Assembly: GCA_039028155.1 (NCBI GenBank)
Contig: JBCCIS010000034.1
Coordinates: 1 to 56,197 of the forward strand
DNA: 56,197 nucleotides
Source of the DNA: Pseudomonadota bacterium
GTDB lineage: Bacteria > Pseudomonadota > Alphaproteobacteria > SP197
Direction of reading: 5' to 3'
The notes beneath the pieces were generated by a model, which searched no databases, had not been told where the DNA came from, and saw only the letters and a program-made list of their open reading frames with translations. Position 1 is the first letter of the stretch; the number at the start of each line of letters is the position of its first letter. Below are positions 1-8,851 of the stretch, one piece after another. The translations under genes were made by a program, and so were the position numbers.

Positions 1-1128
1 GTCGACCGGCGCGGGCAGGCGCAGCTTCTTCTCGACGCCACGCATGCCGGTGCCGAACAGAACGGCGAAGGCGGTATAGGGGTTAAGGTCGGCGCCGCCG
101 ACACGGTGTTCCAGCCGCGCCTTCTTGGCGCTGACATTGATGACGCGCAAGCCGGATGTACGGTTATCGATGCTCCAGCATCGCGTCACGCCGGCGAAGC
201 TGTCGTCCTGGAAGCGTTTGTATGAGTTGACGAAGGGCGCGATGAACAGCGTTGTCTCGCACATGAGGTCGAGTTGGCCGGCGATGAAACGGCGGAACCA
301 CGGCGTCAGGTTGTCCTTGGCCTTGGCGTCGTAGCACAGGGACTTGCCGGTCTTGGCTTCGCTGAAGCTTTGATGGATGTGGCCGGAGTTGCCGGAGAAG
401 TCCTGGTGCCACTTGGCCATGAAGGTGGCGGACAGACCGGCTTCGGCGGCAATCTGTTTGACCGCCGTCTTGAACAGCATGACCTGATCGGCCATCGAGA
501 GCGCGTCGGTGGCGGCGAGGTTGATCTCGAACTGACCCTGGCCCCATTCGGGTGTGCAGCCTTCGATAATATCCTCGAAACACTCGCGGACTCGCGCGAC
601 GACCGGCTCAAAGAAGCTGCCTTCGTAGATGGAGTAACAGTGGATATCCTGGGAGGCCGGACCGAGGCCGGAGAAGTCACCGCGCCGCACGTCGGCGATC
701 GGCTTGGGCATCAGATAGAACTCGAACTCCAGTGCGGCGCGTTCGACGACGTTCTGTTTGCGCATTGCCGCGACTTGGCGTTTGAGTTCGCTACGCGGGC
801 AATAGGGGCAAGTGCTGCCATCGGGCCAGACCCAGTCGATCAGCACGATGGCGGTGTCGGGCTCCCACGGCGCCAACTGCAATGTCGAGAGGTCAGGCAC
901 GCCTTTTACATCGGGAACGCCGGTGCCCAGCATGTCCGGCAACACATCGTCGACCGTGGTCGTGCGCATGATGAACCAGGCAAAGGTGAGGCCCGTGTCG
1001 ATGGCGTTCTTGAAGTAGGGGACGGTCAGCCGTTTTCCGCGCAGCACACCCATGGGATCGGTGCCGGCGACGATCACCGTTCGGATCGCGTTCTCGTCAA
1101 GGAATGTGTCGACGTCCTGTGGTTTCAT
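1..1128 (-). CDS. glutamine synthetase family ligase (PuuA-like), 3' end cut by window
   Basis: The reverse strand is open from ATG at 1128 to the window edge, 376 residues without a stop, so the C-terminus is missing. The protein begins MKPQDVDTFLDEN. It shows glutamine-synthetase catalytic-domain blocks: EFEFYLMP (metal and glutamate ligands), GQGQFEINL and NSGHIHQSF. The short N-terminal domain followed by this catalytic core fits the gamma-glutamylpolyamine/glutamate-amine ligase branch better than housekeeping GlnA, but substrate cannot be read from sequence. It would join glutamate to ammonia or an amine using ATP in the cytoplasm. It lies 117 nt downstream of a co-directional MFS carrier, which suggests uptake plus gamma-glutamylation of one substrate. 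Family confidence is high, substrate confidence low. Confidence 0.9.
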   Translation of the reverse strand, partial: MKPQDVDTFLDENAIRTVIVAGTDPMGVLRGKRLTVPYFKNAIDTGLTFAWFIMRTTTVDDVLPDMLGTGVPDVKGVPDLSTLQLAPWEPDTAIVLIDWVWPDGSTCPYCPRSELKRQVAAMRKQNVVERAALEFEFYLMPKPIADVRRGDFSGLGPASQDIHCYSIYEGSFFEPVVARVRECFEDIIEGCTPEWGQGQFEINLAATDALSMADQVMLFKTAVKQIAAEAGLSATFMAKWHQDFSGNSGHIHQSFSEAKTGKSLCYDAKAKDNLTPWFRRFIAGQLDLMCETTLFIAPFVNSYKRFQDDSFAGVTRCWSIDNRTSGLRVINVSAKKARLEHRVGGADLNPYTAFAVLFGTGMRGVEKKLRLPAPVD

Positions 1129-1245
1129 CAGCCGCCCCCGTCTGGTCTTTTGCCGGGATCGTTCCCGTTGCCCCTGACCTGTCATCGGCCAAGGACGCCG
1201 TGACGTCAAGCCGGCGCGTGGGCTGGCTAAGGCCGGTTTGCGGCG

Positions 1246-2472
1246 TCAAGCGGGCGCGTGACGCAAAGACGGCGTGCGGGTCAGCCCGATAAGGAAACCG
1301 ATGATCAGCAGGTTGGCCACGTTGAAGGCCGTGCCGGCCAGGAAGGCCGAGGTGTAGCTGCCGGTCATGTCGTAACCGAAGCCGCCCAGCCAGCCGCCGA
1401 TGGCCATGCCGAACGTGCCGAACATGACGACAATGCCCGTATAGCGACCAGCGCGCCGCTCAGGCAGATACTCACGCACGATGACCGGATAGCACGGGCC
1501 GATGCCGCCATAGCCGAAGCCGAACACGGCCGCGACGACGTAGAATGCCATCAGCCCCTGAATGAAGGGCAGCACGGTCAGCATCGCGACCTGGATCACC
1601 GAGAACAGGAAGAGCGCCTTCAAGGCACCGAAGCGGCCGATCAACAAGCCGGCAAAGACGGCGCGGGCGACGAAGCTGGCGAGCAGCATGACAGAGAGCA
1701 GCGTCGCTGCCTGCATCGGCGCGATGCCGACATCGGTGGCGTAGACCTTCAAATGCGCCAGCGGCAGCGACATGGCGATACAGCAGCCGACAATGGCGCA
1801 ACACAGTAGTGCCAGCAGGCTGTTGGGCCTGAGACGATAGATCGTGGCGCTACGTCCCGGCGCGGCCGAACCGCCGGACACCGTGTGGTGGTCGATTGGC
1901 GGCGGACTGCGCCTGAGCACCAGACTCAACGGCACCATCACCAGAATGGTCGCGATACCGTAGTAGACGTAGGTCGCGCGCCAGCCAATCTCGGTCAGAC
2001 CCAGTTCAAAAATCGGTGGCCAGATGAACCCAGCCAGGCTCTGGCCGCTGGCGACCAGGCCGACGGCCATACCCCGGTTGCGGTCGAACCAGCGTGTGAT
2101 GTTCGCCATCAAGGGCGCGAACATGGCGGCCGTGCCCAGAAGGCCGATCATCACGCCGTAGATCGCCCATAGTTCCCAGCGGCTTGAGATCATGCCCGTT
2201 AGAATGGCGCCCGATCCGATCATGATGGCGCCGAGCAGCGCTGGTTTGCCCATACCGGCGCGGTCGAGCCACCAACCCATGGCGATACAACCCAGACCGC
2301 CGCCGACAAACTGCATGGCATAGGCCGTCGAGGGAACGCCGCGCGGCCAGTTGAAGGTTTCCGAGATATCCGCCATCGCGACGATGATCAGGAACATCGC
2401 GCCATTGGCCATCAGCAGCATCAGTACGGACGCGGCCAGCACATACCAACGATAACGGCGGGGATCAGACAT
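1246..2472 (-). CDS. MFS transporter, monocarboxylate/OFA-like
   Basis: A 408-residue inner-membrane protein with about 12 hydrophobic segments. The loop after TM4, NITRWFDRNRGMAVGLVASGQSLAG, carries the WFxxxRGxAxGxxxSGxxxG pattern typical of oxalate/formate antiporter and monocarboxylate-type MFS carriers. A hydrophilic central loop near residues 190-215 separates the two halves, as in the superfamily. It precedes the glutamine-synthetase-like gene on the same strand, so the two may be co-transcribed. Substrate is unknown; a small organic anion or amine-containing acid is the plausible range. Confidence 0.88.
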   Translation of the reverse strand: MSDPRRYRWYVLAASVLMLLMANGAMFLIIVAMADISETFNWPRGVPSTAYAMQFVGGGLGCIAMGWWLDRAGMGKPALLGAIMIGSGAILTGMISSRWELWAIYGVMIGLLGTAAMFAPLMANITRWFDRNRGMAVGLVASGQSLAGFIWPPIFELGLTEIGWRATYVYYGIATILVMVPLSLVLRRSPPPIDHHTVSGGSAAPGRSATIYRLRPNSLLALLCCAIVGCCIAMSLPLAHLKVYATDVGIAPMQAATLLSVMLLASFVARAVFAGLLIGRFGALKALFLFSVIQVAMLTVLPFIQGLMAFYVVAAVFGFGYGGIGPCYPVIVREYLPERRAGRYTGIVVMFGTFGMAIGGWLGGFGYDMTGSYTSAFLAGTAFNVANLLIIGFLIGLTRTPSLRHAPA

Positions 2473-2631
2473 TCATACGACCGGCGGGTTAAGAACGAAG
2501 CCTACTCTCTCGTGCTCCGTCCGCCAAACGCGAAGTGCGGCGGCCGTGGCGCGGCCGTGATAAAGTTCTGGCGACAGGTGGAACCAGGGGCCGGGATCAA
2601 GGATGTGACATCAACAGGCGTAACGACCGGC

Positions 2632-3705
2632 ATGATCGGCCACGGCGAGTACAATCGTAACTCCGCGCCGCAGATGGTCGCCATCGACCATGTGATGCCC
2701 TGGCTCGACGACGCGCTTTCCGCGATGCCCTTGGATGACTCCCTGCCCGATTTGGGTTTGGCCGATTTCGGCTGTTCGGAAGGGCGCAACTCCATCGCCG
2801 TCATGCAGCGCGCTGTCGACACGCTGCGCGCCCGCACGGCCCGGCCCATCCAGACGATCCATAGCGACCTGCCAACCAACGATTTTACCGCGCTACTAAC
2901 CGGATTGCGCCCGGATGGCCATTCCGTCTTTGGTGACGACGCGGTCTTCTCATCGGTCGTCGGCGGGTCCATGTTCGACCGGCTCCTGCCGCCGCGTTCC
3001 CTGCACCTGGCAACGACCTTCAACGCCATTGCGTTCTTCAGTCGGCGGCCGCTAGACCGTCTGCCCGGTCACATCGTCGGCAATGGTCCAAGCGGCCTTG
3101 GCAGCGGAATCGGCTGGGTAACGGGCGAGGAACACGCTGCACTCGCCGCGCAGTCATCGAGCGATTTGGAGGCGTTCTTACAGGCGAGGGCGGACGAGTT
3201 GGTTCCGGGCGGCAAACTTTTGATGCAGGTCTTCGGCACCGGACTTGGGCACGCGACCTGTGACGGGTTTGCCGACGCTTTGAATGATGCGCTGCTGGAA
3301 ATGGTGGACGACAAGCTGATCGATCGCGATCACTACGAGGTCTACTATCACCCCACCTATTTCCGCACGCTCGATGAACTGGTCGCGCCGGTCGCAGAGG
3401 CACAAGCCTCGTGCGCCGGCCTCTTCTCGCTGGAACGATCGGAAACCTATGAGATACCCGTGCCGTTTGTCGAAACCTTCAGGGAGACCGATGACGCCGA
3501 ACGGTTCGCTCGCGAGTTCACCGCATTCTTCCGGGTCTTCAGCGAATCGCCACTGCGACTCTGCCTTGCCAATCTCGACGACGTCGACAATCTGATCGAT
3601 GACGTCTACGTCCGCGCGGAACGATTGATTCGCGACGACCCGCGCCGCCACGATTATCACTTCATCGCGTTGGCGGCGTTGCTGACGCGGCGCGACGGGA
3701 GCTGA
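2632..3705 (+). CDS. SABATH-type SAM-dependent carboxyl methyltransferase
   Basis: The reading frame is open from GTG 2512, but the SABATH family begins close to the motif seen here as GHGEYNRNSAPQ, so I start at ATG 2632 (357 aa); GTG 2605 is an alternative. Recognisable blocks are ADFGCSEGRNS (SAM motif I), HSDLPTNDFTALL (the family's DLPxNDFN block), and SLHLATTFNAIAFFSRRP, matching the plant SHxSxSLxWLSxxP segment. The family methylates carboxyl groups of small acids such as salicylate, jasmonate or indoleacetate in plants, and also includes xanthine N-methyltransferases. Bacterial members are less common and mostly uncharacterised. The gene stands alone, divergent from the MFS gene at 1246-2472 and convergent with the malic enzyme gene, so context does not give a substrate. 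Confidence 0.82.
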   Translation: MIGHGEYNRNSAPQMVAIDHVMPWLDDALSAMPLDDSLPDLGLADFGCSEGRNSIAVMQRAVDTLRARTARPIQTIHSDLPTNDFTALLTGLRPDGHSVFGDDAVFSSVVGGSMFDRLLPPRSLHLATTFNAIAFFSRRPLDRLPGHIVGNGPSGLGSGIGWVTGEEHAALAAQSSSDLEAFLQARADELVPGGKLLMQVFGTGLGHATCDGFADALNDALLEMVDDKLIDRDHYEVYYHPTYFRTLDELVAPVAEAQASCAGLFSLERSETYEIPVPFVETFRETDDAERFAREFTAFFRVFSESPLRLCLANLDDVDNLIDDVYVRAERLIRDDPRRHDYHFIALAALLTRRDGS

Positions 3706-3723
3706 GTATCCCGTCGAAGCTGG

Positions 3724-5403
3724 TCAGGCTGGGCGATAGGGTTTGTAGACGGGTTCCCAGATCTTAGCCTTGATCTTCGCTTCAAGTTCGTCGGCGCTCG
3801 ACTCCGGCGCGTGGCCTTGCTCCTGCGCCTCGCGCGCGACGGCGAACGCGATGTCGCGGCTGACTTTTTGGATATCCTCCAGGTGCGCCAGCAGCGAACC
3901 GTTGGGATCGGACATGATCGGCGCGTCGGCGGCAAGCGCCTCGGCGGCGGCCATCATCATTTCGTTGCTGATCCGTCTGGCGCCGCTGGCCAATACGCCC
4001 AGACCCAGGCCCGGGAAGATATAGACGTTATTCGACTGGGCGATTTCGAACGTCTTTTCCTTGTGCTTGACCGGGTCGAACGGACTGCCGGTTGCCACCA
4101 GCGCCTTGCCGTCGGTCCAGTTGATGATGTCCTCGGGCGTTGCCTCGCAGCGTGATGTCGGGTTCGACAGCGGAAAGATGATCGGCCGCTCGGTGTGTTT
4201 GGCCATCTTGCGGATGATCGCCTCGGTGAATGTGTTGGGCTGGCCGCTGACACCGACCAGCACCGTGGGTTTGGCCTTGTCGACCACATCCTCCAGCGAA
4301 ATCGTCTCGCCCTCGGACGCCCACCCGGCGACCTTGTCCTTCGGTTGCACCAATGGTGTCTGGATGTCCAACAGACCGGTCATGCCGTCATGCAAAAGGC
4401 CCTGGCGGTCGATCATGAAGAAGCGCTCGGCGGCCTCGGCTTCCGAAAGCCCATTCCTCACCATGCCACGGCGGATCTGCATGGCGATGCCGCAGCCCGC
4501 GGATCCGGCGCCCAGAAAGGCGACGCGCATGTCGGTGACTTTGGTGCCGGCTGCTTCGGCAGCCGCGAGCAACGTGCCGTAGGCGACCGCTGCGGTGCCT
4601 TGAATATCGTCGTTGAAGGTCAGCAGTCGGTCACGGTAGCGCTCCAGGATCGGCGCGGCGTGCTGTTGCGCGAAATCCTCCCATTGCAGGAGAACCTCGG
4701 GATAGCGCGCCTCGATGCTCTGGACGAACAGGTCGACAAAATCGTCATAATCCTGGCCGCTGATGCGTTCGTTGCGCCAGCCGATATAGAGAGGATCGTT
4801 GAGGCGTTCCTCGTTGTTGGTGCCGACATCCAGCACGATCGGCAACGTGGTCGCCGGATCGATACCGCCGCAGGCGGTGTACAGTGACAGCTTGCCGATC
4901 GGGATGCCCAACCCGCCGGCGCCCTGGTCGCCCAGGCCAAGGATACGTTCGCCATCGGTGACCACGATGGCCTCGACATTGTCGAGCGGCGCGTTCTCCA
5001 TGATCTTGTGCATGACGTTGCGCCGTGGATAGGGCACGAACAAGCCGCGCGGGCGCCGGTAGATCTCGCTGAACTGCTGGCACGCCTGGCCGACGGTCGG
5101 TGTATAGACCAGCGGCAGCATTTCGGTGATGTAGCGTCCGATCAGCGCGTAGAACAGCGTCTCATTCGTGTCCTGCAGTTGGCGCAGGTAGATATGCTTG
5201 CCCATCGGCGTGTTTTTGGTGCCGACGGCCTGATAGGCGCGCTGGAGCTGGCTTTCAAGGTCTTCGATATGCGGCGGCAAGAGGCCGAACAGGCCGAGCT
5301 CGTCGCGCTCTTCGTAGCTGAACGCGGTCGCCTTGTTGAGCAGCGGATTGAAAAGCAGCGTGCTGCCGCGCTCCGTTACGTCGATCGAACCTGCCCCCGA
5401 CAT
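3724..5403 (-). CDS. maeA: NAD-dependent malic enzyme
   Basis: 559 residues, the usual length of the SfcA/MaeA type, which oxidatively decarboxylates malate to pyruvate with NAD. The N-terminal malic domain has [17 protein letters not shown] and the catalytic RPRGLF segment. [29 protein letters not shown] holds the dinucleotide/malate loop. The metal-binding acidic pair is in WEDFAQ and FNDDIQGTA. The C-terminal Rossmann domain begins at [15 protein letters not shown] strong GGGAGG sits upstream of the ATG at 5403. It is convergent with the methyltransferase gene and divergent from the oxygenase gene at 5507. It links the TCA cycle to pyruvate and fits the acid-using lifestyle suggested by the nearby carriers. 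Confidence 0.95.
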   Translation of the reverse strand: MSGAGSIDVTERGSTLLFNPLLNKATAFSYEERDELGLFGLLPPHIEDLESQLQRAYQAVGTKNTPMGKHIYLRQLQDTNETLFYALIGRYITEMLPLVYTPTVGQACQQFSEIYRRPRGLFVPYPRRNVMHKIMENAPLDNVEAIVVTDGERILGLGDQGAGGLGIPIGKLSLYTACGGIDPATTLPIVLDVGTNNEERLNDPLYIGWRNERISGQDYDDFVDLFVQSIEARYPEVLLQWEDFAQQHAAPILERYRDRLLTFNDDIQGTAAVAYGTLLAAAEAAGTKVTDMRVAFLGAGSAGCGIAMQIRRGMVRNGLSEAEAAERFFMIDRQGLLHDGMTGLLDIQTPLVQPKDKVAGWASEGETISLEDVVDKAKPTVLVGVSGQPNTFTEAIIRKMAKHTERPIIFPLSNPTSRCEATPEDIINWTDGKALVATGSPFDPVKHKEKTFEIAQSNNVYIFPGLGLGVLASGARRISNEMMMAAAEALAADAPIMSDPNGSLLAHLEDIQKVSRDIAFAVAREAQEQGHAPESSADELEAKIKAKIWEPVYKPYRPA

Positions 5404-5506
5404 GATCTACCTCCCAGCGGTTTGTATCAGTTTGGCCTGAAATCACATTCACAGCCACCCCAGCCCATGACATAGTTCGGTAACAGCCGTTCTGACGGAG
5501 GCCGCG

Positions 5507-6355
5507 ATGGACGTCACGACGCTGACAGGTGCGCTGGGTGCGCGGGTCGACGGTGTCGACCTTGCCAAACCCATGGATGATGACGTGTTCGGTGCCGTAC
5601 TGAATGCATTCGGCGATCATCTGGTGTTGTTGTTCCCCAATCAGTCCTTGTCGCCTGCCGAGCAGGTCGCCTTTACCGAGCGCTTCGGACCGGTCGAGCC
5701 CCATCCGCTGCGCTCGCGCCGTGGGGTCGATGGATTTCCGGAAGTGCTGGTCATCGAGAACAAGCCCGGCAAGCCCGGCGCGCGCAACGACGAATGGCAC
5801 AGCGACATCACCTGTTCAGAGCAGCCCCCGGCACTCTCCGTTCTGCAAGCGCTGACCGTGACCGAAGGACGCGGCGCCACCATGTTCTGCAACATGTACC
5901 GCGCCTTTGAGACACTGTCGGATGGCATGCGCACCATGCTTGACCGGCTTAATGCGTTGCACAGCGCGGAGTCCCTGGTGGCGCGCAACAATGAGCCGGG
6001 GACCGATGCGTTGCCGATCCGCGAGATGCCGCCACCGGCCGTTCATCCCGTGGTGCGCCGCCATCCTGTGACCGGGCGCCACGCATTGTTCGTCAATCCC
6101 AGCTTCACGATCGCGTTCGAAGGCATGAGTCGCGAGGAAAGCGCGCCGCTTCTGGCCTTCCTCTACGACCATGCGACCCGGCCGGAGAACGTGTTCCGAC
6201 ATGCGTGGAGCCCGGGCGACGTCTTGATGTGGGATAACCGGTGCGCCATGCACTATGCGGTCCACGACTACGACGACACCATGCCGCGTCTGATGCACCG
6301 CACGACAGCGGCTGGTGACCGGCCCGTGTTTGCTGAGACTCAGGCCGTCGCCTGA
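5507..6355 (+). CDS. TauD/TfdA-type Fe(II)/2-oxoglutarate dioxygenase
   Basis: 282 residues, the normal size for TauD/TfdA enzymes, which hydroxylate sulfonates, aryloxyacids or similar organic acids with O2 and 2-oxoglutarate. The iron facial triad is visible: His98 and Asp100 in EWHSDITC, and distal His249 in CAMHYAVHDY. Arginines 261/265 after it are the expected 2OG carboxylate anchor. The N-terminal GARVDGVDLAKPMDD is the usual family opening. ATG 5507 follows GACGGAGG at a good distance. Its last 16 bases overlap the end of the convergent glutamine amidotransferase gene. Substrate cannot be inferred. Confidence 0.92.
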   Translation: MDVTTLTGALGARVDGVDLAKPMDDDVFGAVLNAFGDHLVLLFPNQSLSPAEQVAFTERFGPVEPHPLRSRRGVDGFPEVLVIENKPGKPGARNDEWHSDITCSEQPPALSVLQALTVTEGRGATMFCNMYRAFETLSDGMRTMLDRLNALHSAESLVARNNEPGTDALPIREMPPPAVHPVVRRHPVTGRHALFVNPSFTIAFEGMSREESAPLLAFLYDHATRPENVFRHAWSPGDVLMWDNRCAMHYAVHDYDDTMPRLMHRTTAAGDRPVFAETQAVA

Positions 6356-7152
6356 GCCACAACTGCGCCGTCGCGCAGCGCCAGCACCGTCCCTTCGTCA
6401 ACCGGCATCCAGTCCTCGGCGGTTAACGGCACGCTCGCCAGAAGTGTCACCGCCTGGTTGTCATCGCCGGTGCTGACATTGACGCCGCCGCCCGAGAGCG
6501 CGATGCCCTCGTTGCCGCAGGTGCGCGACAGCATGTGCAGGCCGATGCCGGTCGAGCCGTCATCCTGGTGGCGGATATGGCTGTGCGCAAACAGCACGTC
6601 GCCGTCGGCGTAAAGAAAGTTGGCACGGCCGACGCCGCGCAACTCGCCGGCGAACCTGGCGACTTCGTCCATGCGCTCTTCCAAGTCAGGCACGCCGTCG
6701 GCTTCGTTCCACAATGGGCTCAGGCGCGCCAGAAGGGAGCAGAAGACATACTCCGAATCGGTGCTGCCCACGGGATGATAGGCATCCAGCGGGAAACGCG
6801 AATCACCCATGGCGCCATCGACGACTCCGTTATGGGCGAAGACATGCATGCGTCCGCCCAGCTCGCGGCTGAACGGATGGGTGTTGTAGAGCGCGACGTG
6901 GCCGGTGGTCGCATAACGGATGTGGCTGATCACCGTGGCGCTGACCAGTCCCTGCTCCTCGACAAAGCGGACCCAGACGCTGCTGCTGGCCTGATGTGTG
7001 TCCTTGATCAGCCGGATATCGCCTTCCTCGTAATAGGCGATTCCCCAGCCGTCGCGATGCGGTCCCGTCCGTCCGCCATGATCGGCGAAGGTATCCAGCG
7101 ACAGGTTGACGTTTGCCGGCTGGCGGCTGGACTTGGCGAACAACTCACACAT
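6340..7152 (-). CDS. class II glutamine amidotransferase (YafJ/EgtC-like)
   Basis: 270 residues beginning MCELFA, so removal of Met exposes the N-terminal nucleophile Cys2 of class II (Ntn) amidotransferases. Further hallmarks are HRDGWGIAYY, SHIRYATTGHV (Arg anchoring the glutamine carboxylate), NTHPFSRE and AHNGVVDG. The protein is a glutaminase domain only; no synthase domain is attached. It starts 28 nt after the stop of the glutamate-synthase-like FMN gene on the same strand, so the two are likely one operon. That would let the pair act as separate ammonia-donor and FMN halves, although YafJ/EgtC proteins can also act as hydrolases on gamma-glutamyl compounds. Confidence 0.9.
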   Translation of the reverse strand: MCELFAKSSRQPANVNLSLDTFADHGGRTGPHRDGWGIAYYEEGDIRLIKDTHQASSSVWVRFVEEQGLVSATVISHIRYATTGHVALYNTHPFSRELGGRMHVFAHNGVVDGAMGDSRFPLDAYHPVGSTDSEYVFCSLLARLSPLWNEADGVPDLEERMDEVARFAGELRGVGRANFLYADGDVLFAHSHIRHQDDGSTGIGLHMLSRTCGNEGIALSGGGVNVSTGDDNQAVTLLASVPLTAEDWMPVDEGTVLALRDGAVVAQATA

Positions 7153-7180
7153 GGGTCGTCAGATCTCTCGATGGTTCAGG

Positions 7181-8758
7181 CTAAAAATGCTCCGCGCTTG
7201 CGTGGGACCAATAGCGGTCGAACGGCACTGGCAGCGCGCCGCCCAACAGCGCGTCTTGGTCCAGCCACGAATAGACCTCGGCATAGGAGCGGGCGGTACC
7301 ATCATCACCACGCAGGAAGATGTGTTGCGGGGTCAAATTCTTCGGATCGTCTACGCCCATGGCACCTATCAGAGCCAAAAAACTCTCTATCGTTTTTTCG
7401 TGATATTTCGCGACCTGAAGGTGCTTTCTCTCGATGTCGATCGCCTTGTAGCGCTCAGGATCCTGTGTCGCGACGCCCGTCGGGCATCGGTTGGTATGGC
7501 AGCGCAGCGCCTGGATACAGCCGACGGTGAACATGAAGGGGCGCGCGACGTTGCAGATATCCGCTCCCAGCGCCATCTTGATCACCATGTCGAAACCGGA
7601 TGCGATTTTGCCGCTGGCACCGATGCGGACCTTGTCGCGCAAACCGGCGCCGACAAGACTGGCGTGAACGAACGCCAGTCCTTCGTTGACTGGCAAGCCG
7701 AGCGACCGCGAGAACTCCAGGGGCGCGGCCCCGGTGCCGCCTTCTGAACCGTCGACGACGATGAAGTCGGGTGTGATGCCGGTCTTCAGCATGCCCTTCA
7801 CGATGCCGAGGAACTCGCTGCGTTGCCCGATGCAAAGCTTGAAGCCGGCCGGCTTACCGCCGGAAAGCTCGCGCAGCTGGGCGACAAACTCCATCATCTC
7901 GCAGGGGTTCGAATAGGCCGTGTGGGCCGGCGGTGAAATGCAGTCTTGGCCCATCGGCACGCCGCGAATCCTTGAGATTTCCTCGGAGATCTTGGCCGCG
8001 GGCAGAACGCCGCCATGGGATGGCTTGGCACCCTGGCTGACCTTGATTTCGACCATCTTGACGTGGTCGTGGGCGGCCTTCTCGCGGAACTTCTCAGGGT
8101 CGAAATTGCCGTCGGCGGTGCGGCACCCGAAATAGCCGGTGCCAAGCTCCCAGACGATATCGCCGCCACCTGCGATATGGTGCGGCGTCAGACCGCCTTC
8201 GCCGGTGTCTTGATAAAACCCACCCAGTGCCGCGCCGCGGTTCATGGCGATGACCGCGTTGCGTGACAGCGCGCCATAACTCATCGCCGAGACGTTGAGA
8301 CGCGACGCGCTGTACGGCTGAGCGCAATCGGGACCGAAGACAACACGCGCCGCCTCCGGGGGCGGTTCCTTCGGCGCCATTGAGTGCATGGCAAACTCGG
8401 TCCCGGAGGTCAGGAGATCGTGCTGTGTGCCAAAGGGCTGAATGCCGTCGCCGCCATGGGAGCGCGCGCCGACAAGTTCTCGGGTCTCCCTTGGATAGGG
8501 CCGGCCAGACAGATTGGTGGCAACGAAGTACTGCTGGATTTCAGGCCGGATGAACTCCGCGAAGTATCGGATATGGCCGATCACCGGATAGTTGCGCAGC
8601 ACGTTGTGAACGCCGTGGGTCGCGTCGTAGACGCCGACCAGAAACAACGGGACCAGCACGAGCAAAGCCCAGAGCACGTTCGGCCACACGATCGCCAATA
8701 GCGCGACCGCGACGAACAGCACAATGGAAACGATGTAAAAGCCTTGTCTGACGGTCAC
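7181..8758 (-). CDS. FMN-binding glutamate synthase family protein, membrane-anchored
   Basis: 525 residues. The N-terminus has two hydrophobic helices (about residues 5-25 and 28-45), then the glutamate-synthase central FMN/TIM-barrel domain. Signatures are MSYGALSRNAV, TGEGGLTPHH, EIKVSQGAKPSHGG, DGSEGGTGAAP and GASGKIASG. The 3Fe-4S cysteines are in CIQALRCHTNRCPTG. The glutaminase and GXGXG domains of full GltB are absent. The start is GTG 8758 after GGGGGAG. Related stand-alone proteins are common in proteobacteria and their reaction is not settled. The class II amidotransferase gene follows 28 nt downstream, which is suggestive of a split enzyme. Confidence 0.9.
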   Translation of the reverse strand: MTVRQGFYIVSIVLFVAVALLAIVWPNVLWALLVLVPLFLVGVYDATHGVHNVLRNYPVIGHIRYFAEFIRPEIQQYFVATNLSGRPYPRETRELVGARSHGGDGIQPFGTQHDLLTSGTEFAMHSMAPKEPPPEAARVVFGPDCAQPYSASRLNVSAMSYGALSRNAVIAMNRGAALGGFYQDTGEGGLTPHHIAGGGDIVWELGTGYFGCRTADGNFDPEKFREKAAHDHVKMVEIKVSQGAKPSHGGVLPAAKISEEISRIRGVPMGQDCISPPAHTAYSNPCEMMEFVAQLRELSGGKPAGFKLCIGQRSEFLGIVKGMLKTGITPDFIVVDGSEGGTGAAPLEFSRSLGLPVNEGLAFVHASLVGAGLRDKVRIGASGKIASGFDMVIKMALGADICNVARPFMFTVGCIQALRCHTNRCPTGVATQDPERYKAIDIERKHLQVAKYHEKTIESFLALIGAMGVDDPKNLTPQHIFLRGDDGTARSYAEVYSWLDQDALLGGALPVPFDRYWSHASAEHF

Positions 8759-8851
8759 GTTCCGGTCAACTCCCCCATGTCGTCATTATCGCATCGCGCC
8801 CCACGAGCTTGGTCGTGCTGTTTCTTATGCTTGCGATAGGTCTCTCATCCC

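Noticed and set aside
274-1203. 309-codon plus-strand open frame at the left edge
   Set aside because: Antisense of the glutamine-synthetase-family gene, which has conserved motifs.
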